From positions 88,439-152,438 of the forward strand of contig NW_017962914.1 in assembly GCF_001661345.1 (NCBI RefSeq): DNA of 64,000 nt, given 5' to 3'. Source of the DNA: Ascoidea rubescens DSM 1968. Taxonomy: Eukaryota > Ascomycota > Saccharomycetes > Ascoideales > Ascoideaceae. The notes beneath the pieces were generated by a model that was not told the DNA's origin, did no database searches, and saw nothing but the letters and a program-made list of their open reading frames with translations. Position numbers and translations under genes: made by a program. Below, piece after piece: positions 53,062 through 64,000 of this stretch (its first letter is position 1; each line of letters opens with the position of its first letter).

Positions 53062-53959
53062 TAATAATAATAAAAATAAAAATACGAAAGTTAAAATTGC
53101 TTCATTTTTAAATTACATATTCAAAATTAAAGAAGTTATCTTAGTTATTCATACTTTGTTATTAATCGGAATGATAACTGCTGCAAATTATGGTGGTGCT
53201 AGTTCTTTAACAGCAGCTTATATAACTGGTGCAGGCATTTCATGGTGGGACGATGAAGTTCCCCATTTTGAACCTAATAAATTGTTAGACACATTTCCAA
53301 GTAATTTTTTAAATAATGATATTGAAAACAACTTTAAAAACAAAGATGAAGATAAATTTCAAGAGAAAGACAAAGACAAAGACAAAGACATCCAAATTTT
53401 AACCAATGAGAACAATTATCAACTAAATAGTTCACCAATTAATAACTTGTCAGGAATTGGTATATTTGACCAATATTACAAACAATCTTTAAATAGAATC
53501 CTTAGGCCATTATTTTTTGCCAGTGTCGGGTTCTCAATTCCTTTTAAAAAATTATTTGTTGGTAGATTAGTTTGGAGAGCAATGATTTATTTTATTTTGA
53601 TGACAGTCTCCAAATTGTTTTGTGGATTTTGGGTTATCAGACAAGTGAATCTTGTTTTCACAAATAATAAAGAAACTAAAGAATTGAAGAAGAAAAATAG
53701 CAATATTCCGGCAATCTTAGTTGGCCTATCAATGGTTCCAAGAGGCGAAATAGGATTTCTTATTTCATCGTTAGCTGAATCAAAAGGAATTTTTAGATCT
53801 TCATCGGATACTGATGAATATGGCTCAAGCTCAGACCTTTATGTTATCGTGACTTGGGCTGTTGTCTTATGCACTTTAATTGCTCCGATTGCCATTGGTA
53901 TATTGTTAAAGATGGTTCATAACAGAGGTTTAATGGAACGCATATTAGATCATATATAA
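52277..53959 (+). CDS. CPA2-type monovalent cation/proton antiporter
   Basis: 560 residues with about 11-12 membrane helices. Family signatures are LGLLLMVYHGGLSTSFKLL, FSAGAALCSTSLGTVFTIL, SSAAMLDDIVGLIMVQII (with the paired Asp-Asp of the ion-binding site in electrogenic members), FFASVGFSIPFKKLF and VGLSMVPRGEIGFLISSLAE. It would exchange Na+ or K+ for H+ in an internal or plasma membrane. S. cerevisiae Kha1 is a longer CPA2 member, so orthology is not assumed. Two hydrophilic loops have grown: a Thr run followed by about 17 Asn (52984-53070 in DNA) and a KDKDKDKD segment near residue 360-370. ATG at 52277. Confidence 0.9.
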
Positions 53960-54693
53960 TTTAGTATAATATTATTGGTCTAAATTAATACCAATACTAA
54001 TTACTAATCAAATTCAAATATTTGGTAACAAAGCAGTCTAGTTTTACTGAATTACAGATATCAATTGATTCATTAAATCAATTGGTATATTTACTTGTAG
54101 AAAATCAATGGTAAAAAACTTTTGTTATAGCAATTACAATCAAAAGTAAGGCTAACAACTTTCAAAAAAACACCGGACTAAACCATACTAAACCAAACAA
54201 AATCAGACAAAATCAATTTAAATATAACAGGAAAGAGTCTCTCCTAAACACCACTTGTTTGTTTTGATATCATACTGCAAATCTTCAATTTACCCAATTC
54301 TTTCAACAAACCAAAAGCAACACTAAAAGCCAACCAATTTTATTAAACCAATCATATTAACAAAAAAGACAACAGTTTGACTTCTTTAGATACTCAAAAG
54401 ATCACCTTCATATCCAGTACATGAACCAAAGTGCTTATAAAGCGTCTCTGTGTCTGAGCTTTCTTCATGGCATCCAACGAGTCTACCAGAGCGTCGCCTA
54501 TTCTCTGGAATAGTCAATTAGAAATCCAATAAACGATAAGCTGAATAAAATCATTGAAATACGAAAAAAATAAAGCAAAAACAGGTCACCACATCATAGA
54601 GCTTATTTAAGAATATAGCGCTAAAGAGCCCACTGGCCAATCACAAACACGTATTGAACGAGAAAAGCAGACATTGACACAGATACGTGCTCA

Positions 54694-54746
54694 GACGCGT
54701 CCTGCGGTTTTCGGACGCATCTTCCGGTTTTCGGACGCGTCCTGTG
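54694..54746. repeat. 20-bp tandem repeat carrying two MCB-like ACGCGT sites
   Basis: Two and a half units of GACGCRTCYTSCGGTTTTCG at 54694-54713, 54714-54733 and 54734-54746. Units one and three contain ACGCGT, the core of the MluI cell-cycle box bound by MBF in yeasts, 40 bp apart. Confidence 0.75.
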
Positions 54747-54795
54747 CAGCAGTGTCGTAATTGAAATTTGTTTTTGACCCATCAAACTTCTATTT

Positions 54796-54831
54796 CGAGC
54801 TCTGATTCGAGCTCTAATTTGAGCTGTGATT
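54796..54831. repeat. 12-bp triplicate CGAGCTCTGATT
   Basis: Three adjoining 12-bp units (CGAGCTCTGATT, CGAGCTCTAATT, TGAGCTGTGATT) in the same GC-rich island. Confidence 0.85.
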
Positions 54832-57800
54832 CTGGGGAAATTAGATCGAGTTCAAGAGCTGTGGAGCAAAGCTTCAGCAGAGCTCGGGCCTAGCCAAAGT
54901 AAAGTTGGCCTTTAGCAGCTTTGAAGATGGCAGCAGGAGCACAACCAATTGGATCATGAAGCTGTTGGGAAGAGCAGACACTGTTTCAAAAGAAACCAAG
55001 CTCTCCTAATTTAGTTTGTTTACCTTTTCTACCAAATGTAAAAGAAAATGCAGTTAGCAATCTACGATTGGATTCTTTTCAACTTTGTAAATTGTATTTT
55101 GAATCTAAAGGAATTTTTTTGTTTTAATCTTGCAACCTTTCAACATCAATATGGAGAATCTTTTCGTATTTGGTTTTTAAATAATAAATGTCACGAAATA
55201 TGTGATTGTCATGAATTGTTTTCAGGAATTCTTTGTTATCTTTAAAACATCACACTAAAAGTTTGCAAAACTGTGAAAGAAAGAAATGATTTCCCTTTTT
55301 ATTCTGATTTATTTTTGCTTTTATTTTTAACTCTGTTGATTTTCCTTTTCATTTTGAATTATTCAGTCCCTTGTTAACTAGAGGCTCCTTTTTTTAATGA
55401 AACATTAAACTGGTAAAATAAATTGTCAAAATGGATTATCCTAATAGATTATCTCAATAGGTTATTATAATTGTTGATCTTTTAATTTATTGTGGATTAT
55501 CATACACATAAGAAAGGCTTTTTTATAACTAGACTCAATAGTAACGAAAATGAAAAAAAAAAATTGATCCAGGATTTAATTCAAGATAACTGTATAGTTT
55601 GATGAATAATCATAAACACAATCAAGTGATTTACTTTAAAGATGAATAAGATATTAGGACCTATGAAGAATCATTGAATTTCATTAAAAGTTGTGAAAAG
55701 TTATGAAAAGTTAATATTATTCGTATAATTAGTGGAATCAATTATCTTGTTTTGAATCTTCATTTTCTTTTTTTTTCTTTTTTTTCTTTTGTTGCTTTTG
55801 TTTTTGTTTAAGCTTATAAATCTTTAAATCTCCAATCCATTGAATTATTATTTTTCAGTATTCTTTCAATACTTTTTCAATACTTTTTCAACATTATTTG
55901 ATGGAACAAAACAAATTAAAATTATTATGAATATTCAAAAATTAAATTAAATCATCTATTATAAATATTATTAACTTAATATTATAGTTAAGAAGCAACT
56001 TATTCCATATTAAGCTGGAATATTATAAGATTTTTTTATTCATTATTCGAATTAAAAAATTATTTTATTTTATTTTATTTTATTTTATTTTTATTCTTAT
56101 TTTTTGTATTGCGCTTTTAATTTTACTTTTTCATTTTTCCTTTTTATTTTCAATTTAAACGATTTATATAGGATTATGAATGAAAAAAAAAAAACAAAAA
56201 GATTCAAGTAAATTCAAGTAAATTAATACAATAAAAAAACCTGGGATTTAAACAATTGAGTTGATTATACACAAAATAAAAACATGAAAGAAAACAAATT
56301 TGGTAGAAACAAATTATCAAATGTAAGAAGCAAAAGACAAACTAAAAAAATATGACTAAATATCGCTACTGGTGAATTTTAGACAAAGTTTTTATTGAAT
56401 AAAAACATAGCAAATCAACTGATAAAATAATTATTATTTGAATTTCGGGAAGCTTAGGGATATTATTAATTAATAGAATAAAAAAAAAAGGAATTATTTA
56501 GTTGTTTTTTTTTTATTTCATTCTTTTCTGGTCGTGCTAGTAACATTTTATTATGAAGAAAATGCTAAAGAATTTGGTTGTTTCTTTCTTGATGTAATAG
56601 CTAAGCTGTCATTTTAAGAGTTAAAGAGCATTAAAGTTTCAAAAAATTGATTGAATAGAATTTTAACAAAATTAATAAAATTACAGAAACTACTTTAATC
56701 AGATTTGGATAACTTTAATCAGTGAATCATATTTAGCTTGAAAAATGGAAAATTTTATCAATACGACTAAAATTAATGAAAATTAATAAAAAGTAATAAA
56801 AAGCAATAAAAAGTAATAGAAATTAAAAATTAAATTACGTTTATATTGATCTATTATTTTGGTTAATTGGTTTATTCACACGTATTAAATCATGCAACGT
56901 GAACTAAGAGCAATCAAATCAGTAGATGTCAAGTGCAAAGAAACTATTGATGGATAAAAGAATGAAATGGGTTTGTTTACAACCAAAAAGCAGTTTCCAT
57001 TTTCCCAAGCGTACTCAAAAAAAAAACGACGACAAAACCAAAAAAAAAAAAGTTGAAATGAATCAAATCCCACAACAGCCCAATCAGTTATAGGAATAAT
57101 CTTATTTAGTTAACGGTTTAATTTTCTTAGGCAAAAGAATCATCACTATCAAAATTATCGGAATCAAAATTGTTAAATAATAAAACCTATTAGGGAGTTG
57201 GAAGTTAAGAAGCTAAATGATTTGCAATATTGCAAAGTGGTATTGGAAACCACTTCTCTAAAGAATGAAAAACTGTGGAAATATATATTGATATGGAAGT
57301 GGAAATATACATTGGTATGAATATGAAAGGGGAAAAGTAGCAAGAGCAAAAAATTTGGGAGAAAAAAGAGTACTAAAAACAATGATTAGGCAGAGTGCTG
57401 AACCAGCAAAGTATCCAAACAAACCAGTGAATAATATCAGACACTGTTTGTGCGAGTAATAACCATGACATCTAAAAAGGTTTTAGCAAAGGACTTAGAA
57501 AGCGATTTAGCAACATTTGGGCCAGTTTTTCACTCCAGAACAGCACGAGAAATCGTCTGATGAATTGATAAATCAGCGAAACCTAATCCGCCTAGCTCTG
57601 TGAGGCATTTACACAAATTCGAAGCGATCGGCAGAACCACAAACATTTATGCAGTTTGGCGCATCTCCCACATAGAAAAACGGTTTTGGATCTCGCATGC
57701 GTACCGGTTAGAATTGGCAGGACAATAGGAAGCGTGGCTCAAAAGGTGCTGTCTGTGTTGGTTTCGAAGCCAGGGCTGTTGGGTTGCAGCATTGCTGTCG

Positions 57801-60364
57801 AGGTAGCAGCATTTGCTGTTGCTAGAGGACAGGCCAATAGGTGCTGGCCTGCTTGGTGCTGTCTCTGGTGTCCCAGCTCATCTGGCTCCTGGGCCCGCCT
57901 TTCGAACGACTGCCGTTTTTTAGTCCAAAATTTGGAGAATTCAAGGTGAATAACTGAAAAATCTCCAAAAAGCTCGAGAATTGGATGGTTTTTTTGACTT
58001 TTAATAGTCTTTAAGCTTTGAACTATTAATTGAATTTAATTTTGTTGATTTGTCAAGTAAGTCAAGTAATTGTTAATGTTAGTTGGATTATATTATGAAT
58101 TATTATATTAAAGTATTGAATGGAAAGTGATTAAAGTATTGAACTGTCTTTTTTTTGCATTGACTTGACAGAACTGTATTACAAAAATTTGTGAATCTAT
58201 TTATATATTGACTAATGGCAAAAATTGAAAAAAAAACGGTTTCAAAATTGTTAATTTTCTTTTCTTTTTTGATTTTTAAAATAAACTAAAGTCGATCTCA
58301 AGTTAAATTAAATTCCAAAAAGTTTCATTAGAGTTTCTGATAATTTTTAAATGAATACGTATCTTGTTGCAAACAAAGCGTGTATTATTGTTTATTAAGT
58401 AATTTTATATAATATTTATTTAACAGAATTAAAATTTAGGAGACTTGAAACAATTTTTTATTGGTTGGTTGTATTTAAAATTGAAAAATAAAAAAAAATA
58501 AAAATTCAACCCAATTCAGTTCAATTCAATTTGTGCTGATTTGATTTATTGGTTTAGGATAGATTCTGGAATCAATTGAATTAAAAATTACTTCAAAACG
58601 GTTGGTTTATTGATCAATACACATTAATACAACCAAAAACAGAAATTAAAGGGTGTTGAATGATAAAGAGCTGGAGAATATCTGATAGATAACCATAGTT
58701 TAAATACATTAATTACAACTATGATAACGGTTATGATTATAACGAAATTTCACTGAAATTTCACAGACTATCGTAGTTGGTATCATTTCCATTACAGAAG
58801 TAATCAAATAAATTGTAATGTCCAGAGAAGTAATGTTAGCAAATTGTGGGCAATCTTTTTACCAAATAGAATTAGAATTAGTTTGACGTGTGGAATTTAG
58901 ATAATTATCCGCATGAAATTTCGAACTGTTGAGCTCCTAGTGGATTGAAAATTTTTTCCTTGTTATATCGTCTATCTACAGTTTTGCCCAATTATCTAAT
59001 AAAGTTATCTGAATAATTTTATTCATAAAAGAGTGTTATGATTATTAAATTAAAAAATAAAGCCAAAGATCCACAGCCAAAATAAAACATAAGAATAAAA
59101 ATAAGAATAAGAATAAGAATAAAAATGAAAAATAAACAGTGAAGAAAACAAAGTGAAAAAAGATTTCAAGATCAACTTGGCAAAAGATATGTAACTTAAA
59201 ACTTGATTTTCTTTTTGAGATAAAAATAATCATTTGGCCATAAACCCACATTTGATCTCCTTGATTCCAATTCCCTTACTGTGAAAGCACAAGTCTACCT
59301 TTCGAGCTCCATGCAGAATTGAGTCAAAAGACCCAGCTCCAGTTTGAGCAGAGAGGATGAAAAGTTTCAAACCTGGGCAAATTGGCACGCCTTTGAATCG
59401 ACAGAGCACCAAGACTGTTTCGAGTTTGACGTCTGGCTGGAGCCTGCTAAGACCCAGAACATCCAGGAACTCCAGACAGAAAGCCCCTGCACATTCGCCC
59501 AGCCCAAGCCGACGATGAAGCACTCCTACGCCACGCACCACACCCTTCTCCGGCACCTCCGACCTCGAAGAACCAGCTCCTCCTCCTCCTCCAGCACCAA
59601 CACCAGCACTCCAGGCGAGACGAAAAGAGTGGCCGTTATGATCGCCAACGCTCACGCTCTCCCATTCGGTCTCACATTCGGTCTCACAATCGTTCAATCC
59701 AGGCAAGCTCGGACCTGCCGCGTGCTGCAGCCGTTCTGAACTTGACAACGCCTGCAGGTGTGTGCGGGCGTGCGCAGAGCCTATTTAGGGTTTGCTGCCG
59801 AACTGTAAAATATGTCCAGAAGTTTAATGAGCTATGTTGGACTGATAAATTTTGCGAGTATTGCAATTTAAAGGAAAGCCTTACAAGTTAGTTACACCAC
59901 TTGAACCAGTTAAAGAATTCTAACCGTTATTTTCAATTTTTTTGTTAATCCTGTCTTTTTTTGGGATTTTAAATTTGCTAGAATCGCTTTTAAATTTTCT
60001 TTGCAACTATAAGGTCATAATTAATGCTGCTAGTCAAACCAGATGGGAAATTTAGTTTTATCAGAAAAAACGAACACTGATTTCTTCACAAATGATATCT
60101 GGAGATTATCTTATAAGTATAAGTCTTTTTTCCCTACTTTTGCTTTTTCAATTTTTTTATTTTTCACTTCCCACCATTAATTATATTATTAATCTAAACA
60201 ACATCTCCTTTTAATAATTTTTCTACCTTCTTTGATTAAAATTATAAATCCTGCAATATTAGAAATAATATTACTGTTAATTTTATCAGCAATCCCACCA
60301 CTTACAATCATAGTCATATTCAATTACTTTTCTTCTCTCTCAATCATAATTTATTGTATTCAAA

Positions 60365-60601
60365 ATGGGTTTGGTCCAGACTAGATGGATTTGTTGCAGA
60401 AGCATGGGTGTTGGTGATTTATCCAAGATCCACGATGATATCTACGATATAGTAGAAGGTCCTCGTCCAACATGTCATTTCTGTGGTCATAAAGTCTGTT
60501 CAGCCTGTAAAATCATCTGGCATGGTCCTCCTCCAGGCTCCTTTAATGGTTCTTTATCTCAGCCTAAACCTAGAAGATGGATAGAAATCAACAATGCTTG
60601 A
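60365..60601 (+). CDS. small protein with a putative zinc-binding Cys motif
   Basis: 78 residues, ATG at 60365. It contains TRWICC near the N-terminus and GPRPTCHFCGHKVCSACKI (residues 33-51), giving C-x2-C-x4-C-x2-C with a His in between, a plausible zinc-ribbon or small treble-clef site. Fungi have many small proteins of this WxCCxC...C-x2-C-x-H-x-C-x2-C type without known function. The C-terminus (PKPRRWIEIN) is basic. It is isolated, with 6 kb of non-coding DNA upstream, which may mean heavy regulation. Real gene likely; function unknown. Confidence 0.65.
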   Translation: MGLVQTRWICCRSMGVGDLSKIHDDIYDIVEGPRPTCHFCGHKVCSACKIIWHGPPPGSFNGSLSQPKPRRWIEINNA

Positions 60602-62052
60602 GTCTACAAAGTAATTAATTGTTCACAATCAAGTCTTTTAATAGCTAAAGACAACACATGAAAAAGAAATAATCTCACTTTACTTTATCACCATCATTAT
60701 CATTGTCATATTCATTATTTTAAATCATTATAGTCAAAGTTACTAGGAGCTTGGTTAGATTAAGATTCAAATTTAGATAAAGATTAAAAATAATGTCTAT
60801 TGGTCTAAATACCAATTTGATTATTTCAATTATTCTTGAATCCAAAAGTATTATAACAAACTGTACCATATTATATTAATTTTTCATTTAAAAAATTTCC
60901 ATGTCAATATTTATGAATTGCTAATGAAATAACATTCATAATTCAAATTCTATTTTTAATTTCTAAAATTTTTAACTGCATTAGTTGGGTTTAACTATCA
61001 ATTTTACTATTATTTTTTTTTATAATTATTTATTTTTTTACTACTTCATTTTTATTTTGCTATGGCTTTTTGAAAAGTTTTACTTTTGTTTTTTTTTAAT
61101 CAATTTCAATCATATTTATTTTTATTTTACTTTTTTATATTAGTTTGCTATATCCTGAGAATTTCTTTACTTCTTTATTTATTTTATTATTTGATTGAAT
61201 AACTTTTTGTTTTTGTTTGTATTATATTATAATTCTAAATGAATTAACAAATTTTAATAAATTTCAAATTAGTTTTATTTAAATTGTACAAATTTCAAAT
61301 TAAAATTTAAATTTAATCTTCAAATATTTTAAATGTTTACAAACATTTACAAATATTTACAATTGTTTGCAATTTGTTTTTGTTTTTGTTTTTTTTGTTT
61401 TTTTTAGGTTTACTCGCTGTAATGGTAATGAATATGATAAAAACAAAAGAAAATAAAAGAAATTCAAATTAAATGAATTATTTGGTTTATGATTTTTTTT
61501 GTTTCTAGTGATTTTGTTTTTAAATTATAATATATATAATATATATAATATTATTATGAAAATGATTTGTAGAGAAATCACATTAATTTAAAAAAATGTA
61601 AATTCAATGCAAAATCCAATTTTTCCCTCCTTTTTCTTTTTTTCTTTTTTTCTTTTTTCCAAAATTTCTAAAATATCAGATAAACTCTTTATTAGAAAAG
61701 TGAAAACAATGAATTAGTTTGTTAATTATTGGCTTGATAATTCATACTATTATTGTTTATCGAGCCCATTCATAGGTTAGTCAAAAAATAATGATATGAT
61801 TAAATAGAAGTTAAAGAACGAAAGGAAATAGTTGGAAAAATCTTAATAAAATTTTGAGAGCAAAATGATAATCTAAGTTGGAACAAACATTTTGATTAAT
61901 AGAGAGAAAAAAAGTGGATTTATTTTTTTTTATTAAATGGAAAATGAGAAATGGACTTGGATATAAATTTAGAAATAATGCGTTTTTAATAATAATAATT
62001 AAAATTAAAATTTTAATTATTTTGAAAATAGACATAGAAACTAGGATTAAAA

Positions 62053-62148
62053 TGATTAAATGGATCAAATAGATCAAATGGATCAAATGGATTAAATGGA
62101 TTAAATGGATTAAATGAATTAAATGAATTAAATGAATTAAATGGATAT
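62053..62148. repeat. 9-bp minisatellite GATTAAATG
   Basis: About eleven tandem units of GATTAAATG with variants GATCAAATG and AATTAAATG. Confidence 0.9.
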
Positions 62149-63215
62149 GAAACGATATTAGCCACATTAGTAACATTCAGGAAACCATTATTTGGTTATT
62201 TAGTTATTTAGTTGTTGAGATATTTTGTTTCAAAATCGATCATTATGTTTTAAATTTTTTAAGAACAAGTAAAAGACAACAAATCATGGAAATGAAAATT
62301 CAAAACCGTGGGAGATGCTCTAAAAAAAAGAAAAGAAGATATAATAATAATAATAATAATTAAAATGAAAGTTTTCTAGATTAATAAAATGATGATAGAG
62401 AAAAAAATAAAATAAAAAATAATCAAGCAAAAAAATAAAAGAGATGGGCTTAAAAATAATGATTAAAAACAAAAAAAAACTAACAAAAAACAAAAAAACA
62501 AAAATGAAATCCGGAGAATAAAAAAAGACTAAATTCATTTATGATAAGCAGTGATCACATTTCCACTACGTAGATAGTACAGATAAATGTTGAAGAGTCA
62601 AAAAAATAGTCTTTTTGGACAGCATGATAATTTTATCAAAAACCGTACTTACAGCCATAAATATTGAGAGAAAATCCTTGATAAATATTCATTTTATCAA
62701 GTAAATTTTGTTTATTCATTTTAGAAGATAACCGATCCGCAATAAGTTTAATTAGGTTAAATTGAATTTAATGGACGATAAAATGATAATGAATAAAAAT
62801 TAAATAATGATCATGAATTGAATAAAATTCAGGAAAGTAAATGTACAGTGTACTAATAGCCCAAATAAATTAGTAAATATGAATATTAAAGATTAAATCT
62901 AAAAGTGGTTATATCCGTAATTTAATAGTATGGTGAATTAGGAGAAAAAGCAGTTTAGTGATAATTAGCTCCATAGGTCGACTGACAAGAGAATAAGATT
63001 TCTAAGCTTGAAATAGAACGGACCATGCTGTGAAAGAAGTATTAACCAGATCTATGATCAATGATAGAATTTGATTGCATTATAATTCAACAGGTTGATA
63101 GGCAACACAATAGAACCAACAACTGAAACTGGAGGAAAGAAGGTTAGGAATATTCTGTCAACTGGCTGCTGCCAGTCTCAACACCTTTTTTGTTCTCTGC
63201 AGCACTTTCAAGCCA

Positions 63216-63276
63216 CTGCTTCTGCTTCTGCTTCTGCTTCTGCTTCTGCTTCTGCTTCTGCTTCTGCTTCTTCTGC
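63216..63276. repeat. (CTTCTG)n microsatellite
   Basis: About ten CTTCTG units, 120 bp upstream of the FUN14-type start codon, probably in its promoter or 5' leader. Confidence 0.95.
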
Positions 63277-63397
63277 TACTTCTGCTGCTTTTGCTTCCGG
63301 GAGAGAGCCCTAGGGCTCGTCCAGTAACATAAAAAGAGCTCATCGCAATCGAAAACCAGGCTCGAAAAGAAACAACAACAACAACGACACCAGCTCT

Positions 63398-64000
63398 ATG
63401 TTCTTTAGATTGTTTTCTCGCTCAGTAAAGGCGTTGCCAGAGGCTGTTTCTCTCCATGCCTCTCCTTCATCGGTTTCTTGGTCAACGTTCAAAGGAATTG
63501 CTTCACGCTCAAGGCCCAGCTCTCCATTTAGCTCGAATTTCACTTCCAAATTCACCTCAAGGCCCACTGCTCGATTAAATTCCAAACCCAATGTCAAACA
63601 CAAGCCTAGCTCGAATGCTAATCCAACGCTATCTTTCAGAAGCTCTTTCCCGTTGTTGTTCGGCACCTCAGCTTCAGTGTTGTTGTTGTCTGCTTTGGCT
63701 TCTCACCAGGGCAAGTTGCTTTGCGACTCGCCAGCTCCTCCACAACCTGCTATATCCATCAAGACGTCGCTTTTGCCTTCTGGCTCTGGCTCGTCGTCTG
63801 TTCCAGGAAAATCGCGATTTAATGGCAAGTTGAACTACCAGGAGCTCTGTTTTGGCTCGATGTTCGGCATGTTTCTAGGTGCGATAGCCGGGAAACTCTC
63901 CTACATTATTGTGTTTATCACCGGAGGCACTCTACTCATGTTACAGTTCTTTGTCAACAGAGGCGCCATCGACATCAATTGGCGAGGAGTGCTTGTTGCT
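63398..64000 (+). CDS. FUN14-family mitochondrial outer-membrane protein, N-terminal part
   Basis: From ATG at 63398 the frame is open to the end of the window (201 codons, read by hand). The N-terminus MFFRLFSRSVKALPE is basic and amphipathic, like a mitochondrial signal. A Ser/Pro-rich stretch follows to about residue 150. Then comes the FUN14 core: LNYQELCFGSMFGMFLGAIA and GKLSYIIVFITGGTLLMLQF, with GxxxG-type helix packing, followed by GAIDINWRGVLVA. Yeast Fun14 and animal FUNDC1 share this core; the animal protein is a mitophagy receptor. The protein continues past the window, where a further helix is expected. Codon use is GC-richer than most genes here. Confidence 0.85.
   Translation, partial: MFFRLFSRSVKALPEAVSLHASPSSVSWSTFKGIASRSRPSSPFSSNFTSKFTSRPTARLNSKPNVKHKPSSNANPTLSFRSSFPLLFGTSASVLLLSALASHQGKLLCDSPAPPQPAISIKTSLLPSGSGSSSVPGKSRFNGKLNYQELCFGSMFGMFLGAIAGKLSYIIVFITGGTLLMLQFFVNRGAIDINWRGVLVA

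Larger units (their letters stand above)
53960..60364. other. 6.4-kb region without a recognisable gene
   Basis: Mostly very AT-rich. Three GC-rich islands stand out: 54600-54960, 57640-57910 and 59290-59770. Frames inside them (for example 59344-59739 plus and 59230-59748 minus) occupy the same bases on both strands, lack good starts and resemble nothing. No tRNA or other known RNA seen. A short (AAGAAT)n array is at 59091-59120. It could contain unrecognised non-coding RNAs or be the upstream control region of the gene at 60365. Confidence 0.4.
60602..63397. other. 2.8-kb gene-free AT-rich region
   Basis: Long A and T runs and simple repeats; short frames at 61811-62176 and 62320-62538 are translations of repeats. 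GC content rises from about 63130 towards the FUN14-type gene. No RNA gene seen. Confidence 0.5.

Noticed and set aside
59230-59748. 172-codon minus-strand and 131-codon plus-strand frames in a GC-rich island
   Set aside because: Same bases open on both strands because GC-rich DNA has few stops. The minus frame has no ATG until its very end, and the plus frame has an ATG only at 59515. No recognisable family.
61811-62176. 121-codon minus-strand frame with HLIHLI repeats
   Set aside because: It is the translation of the GATTAAATG minisatellite.

Overview
The window is nuclear DNA from a budding yeast (Saccharomycotina). It is strongly AT-rich, and most of its genes have clear yeast orthologues (SUV3, a Rab5-type GTPase, ALG9, SKS1/VHS1, CAF20, EFR3, PEP4, TMA16, YOL075C, YNL092W, FUN14). 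It also holds a tRNA-Val(AAC) and a tRNA-Ser(AGA) of yeast type. Proteins carry long asparagine tracts and intergenic regions are unusually long (up to 6.4 kb). In a hand scan, in-frame CTG codons were absent from SUV3, SKS1, PEP4, the Rab5 gene and the Rho-like gene, about 2,470 codons together. That fits a lineage with a reassigned or ambiguous CUG codon (for example Ascoidea or Saccharomycopsis), but this window alone does not prove it.

Layout. 1-438: the end of a GPI-anchored wall protein built of serine-proline repeats. 750-6152: three decayed copies, head to tail on the minus strand, of an F-box-like plus SDS22-like leucine-rich-repeat (LRR) gene. 6645-10853: a DUF4336 gene, tRNA-Val and SUV3. 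11691-18945: an accessory block with an intact divergent Rho-like GTPase, the one intact F-box/LRR gene, a decayed antisense copy of the GTPase, another decayed LRR gene and a further LRR scrap. 20323-25927: a protein with a C-terminal ubiquitin-like domain, a Rab5-type GTPase, ALG9 and tRNA-Ser. 25928-36515: long gene-poor stretches around SKS1 and CAF20, each preceded by a GC-rich island, a TATA box and a long AT-rich leader. 37470-53959: a compact block with EFR3, PEP4, TMA16, a YOL075C-type ABC transporter, an unidentified four-helix membrane protein, an NTR2-like gene, an N2227 methyltransferase and a CPA2 cation/proton antiporter. 53960-63397: nearly gene-free apart from one small cysteine-motif protein. 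63398-64000: the start of a FUN14-family gene running off the window.

What stands out is the F-box/LRR plus Rho-like pair. One intact copy of each lies side by side, surrounded by decayed copies of both, which suggests a lineage-specific family under rapid birth and death. The LRR proteins could be SCF substrate receptors and the GTPase a partner or substrate; that functional link is inference only. No transposon, retroelement, viral element or CRISPR array was recognised.
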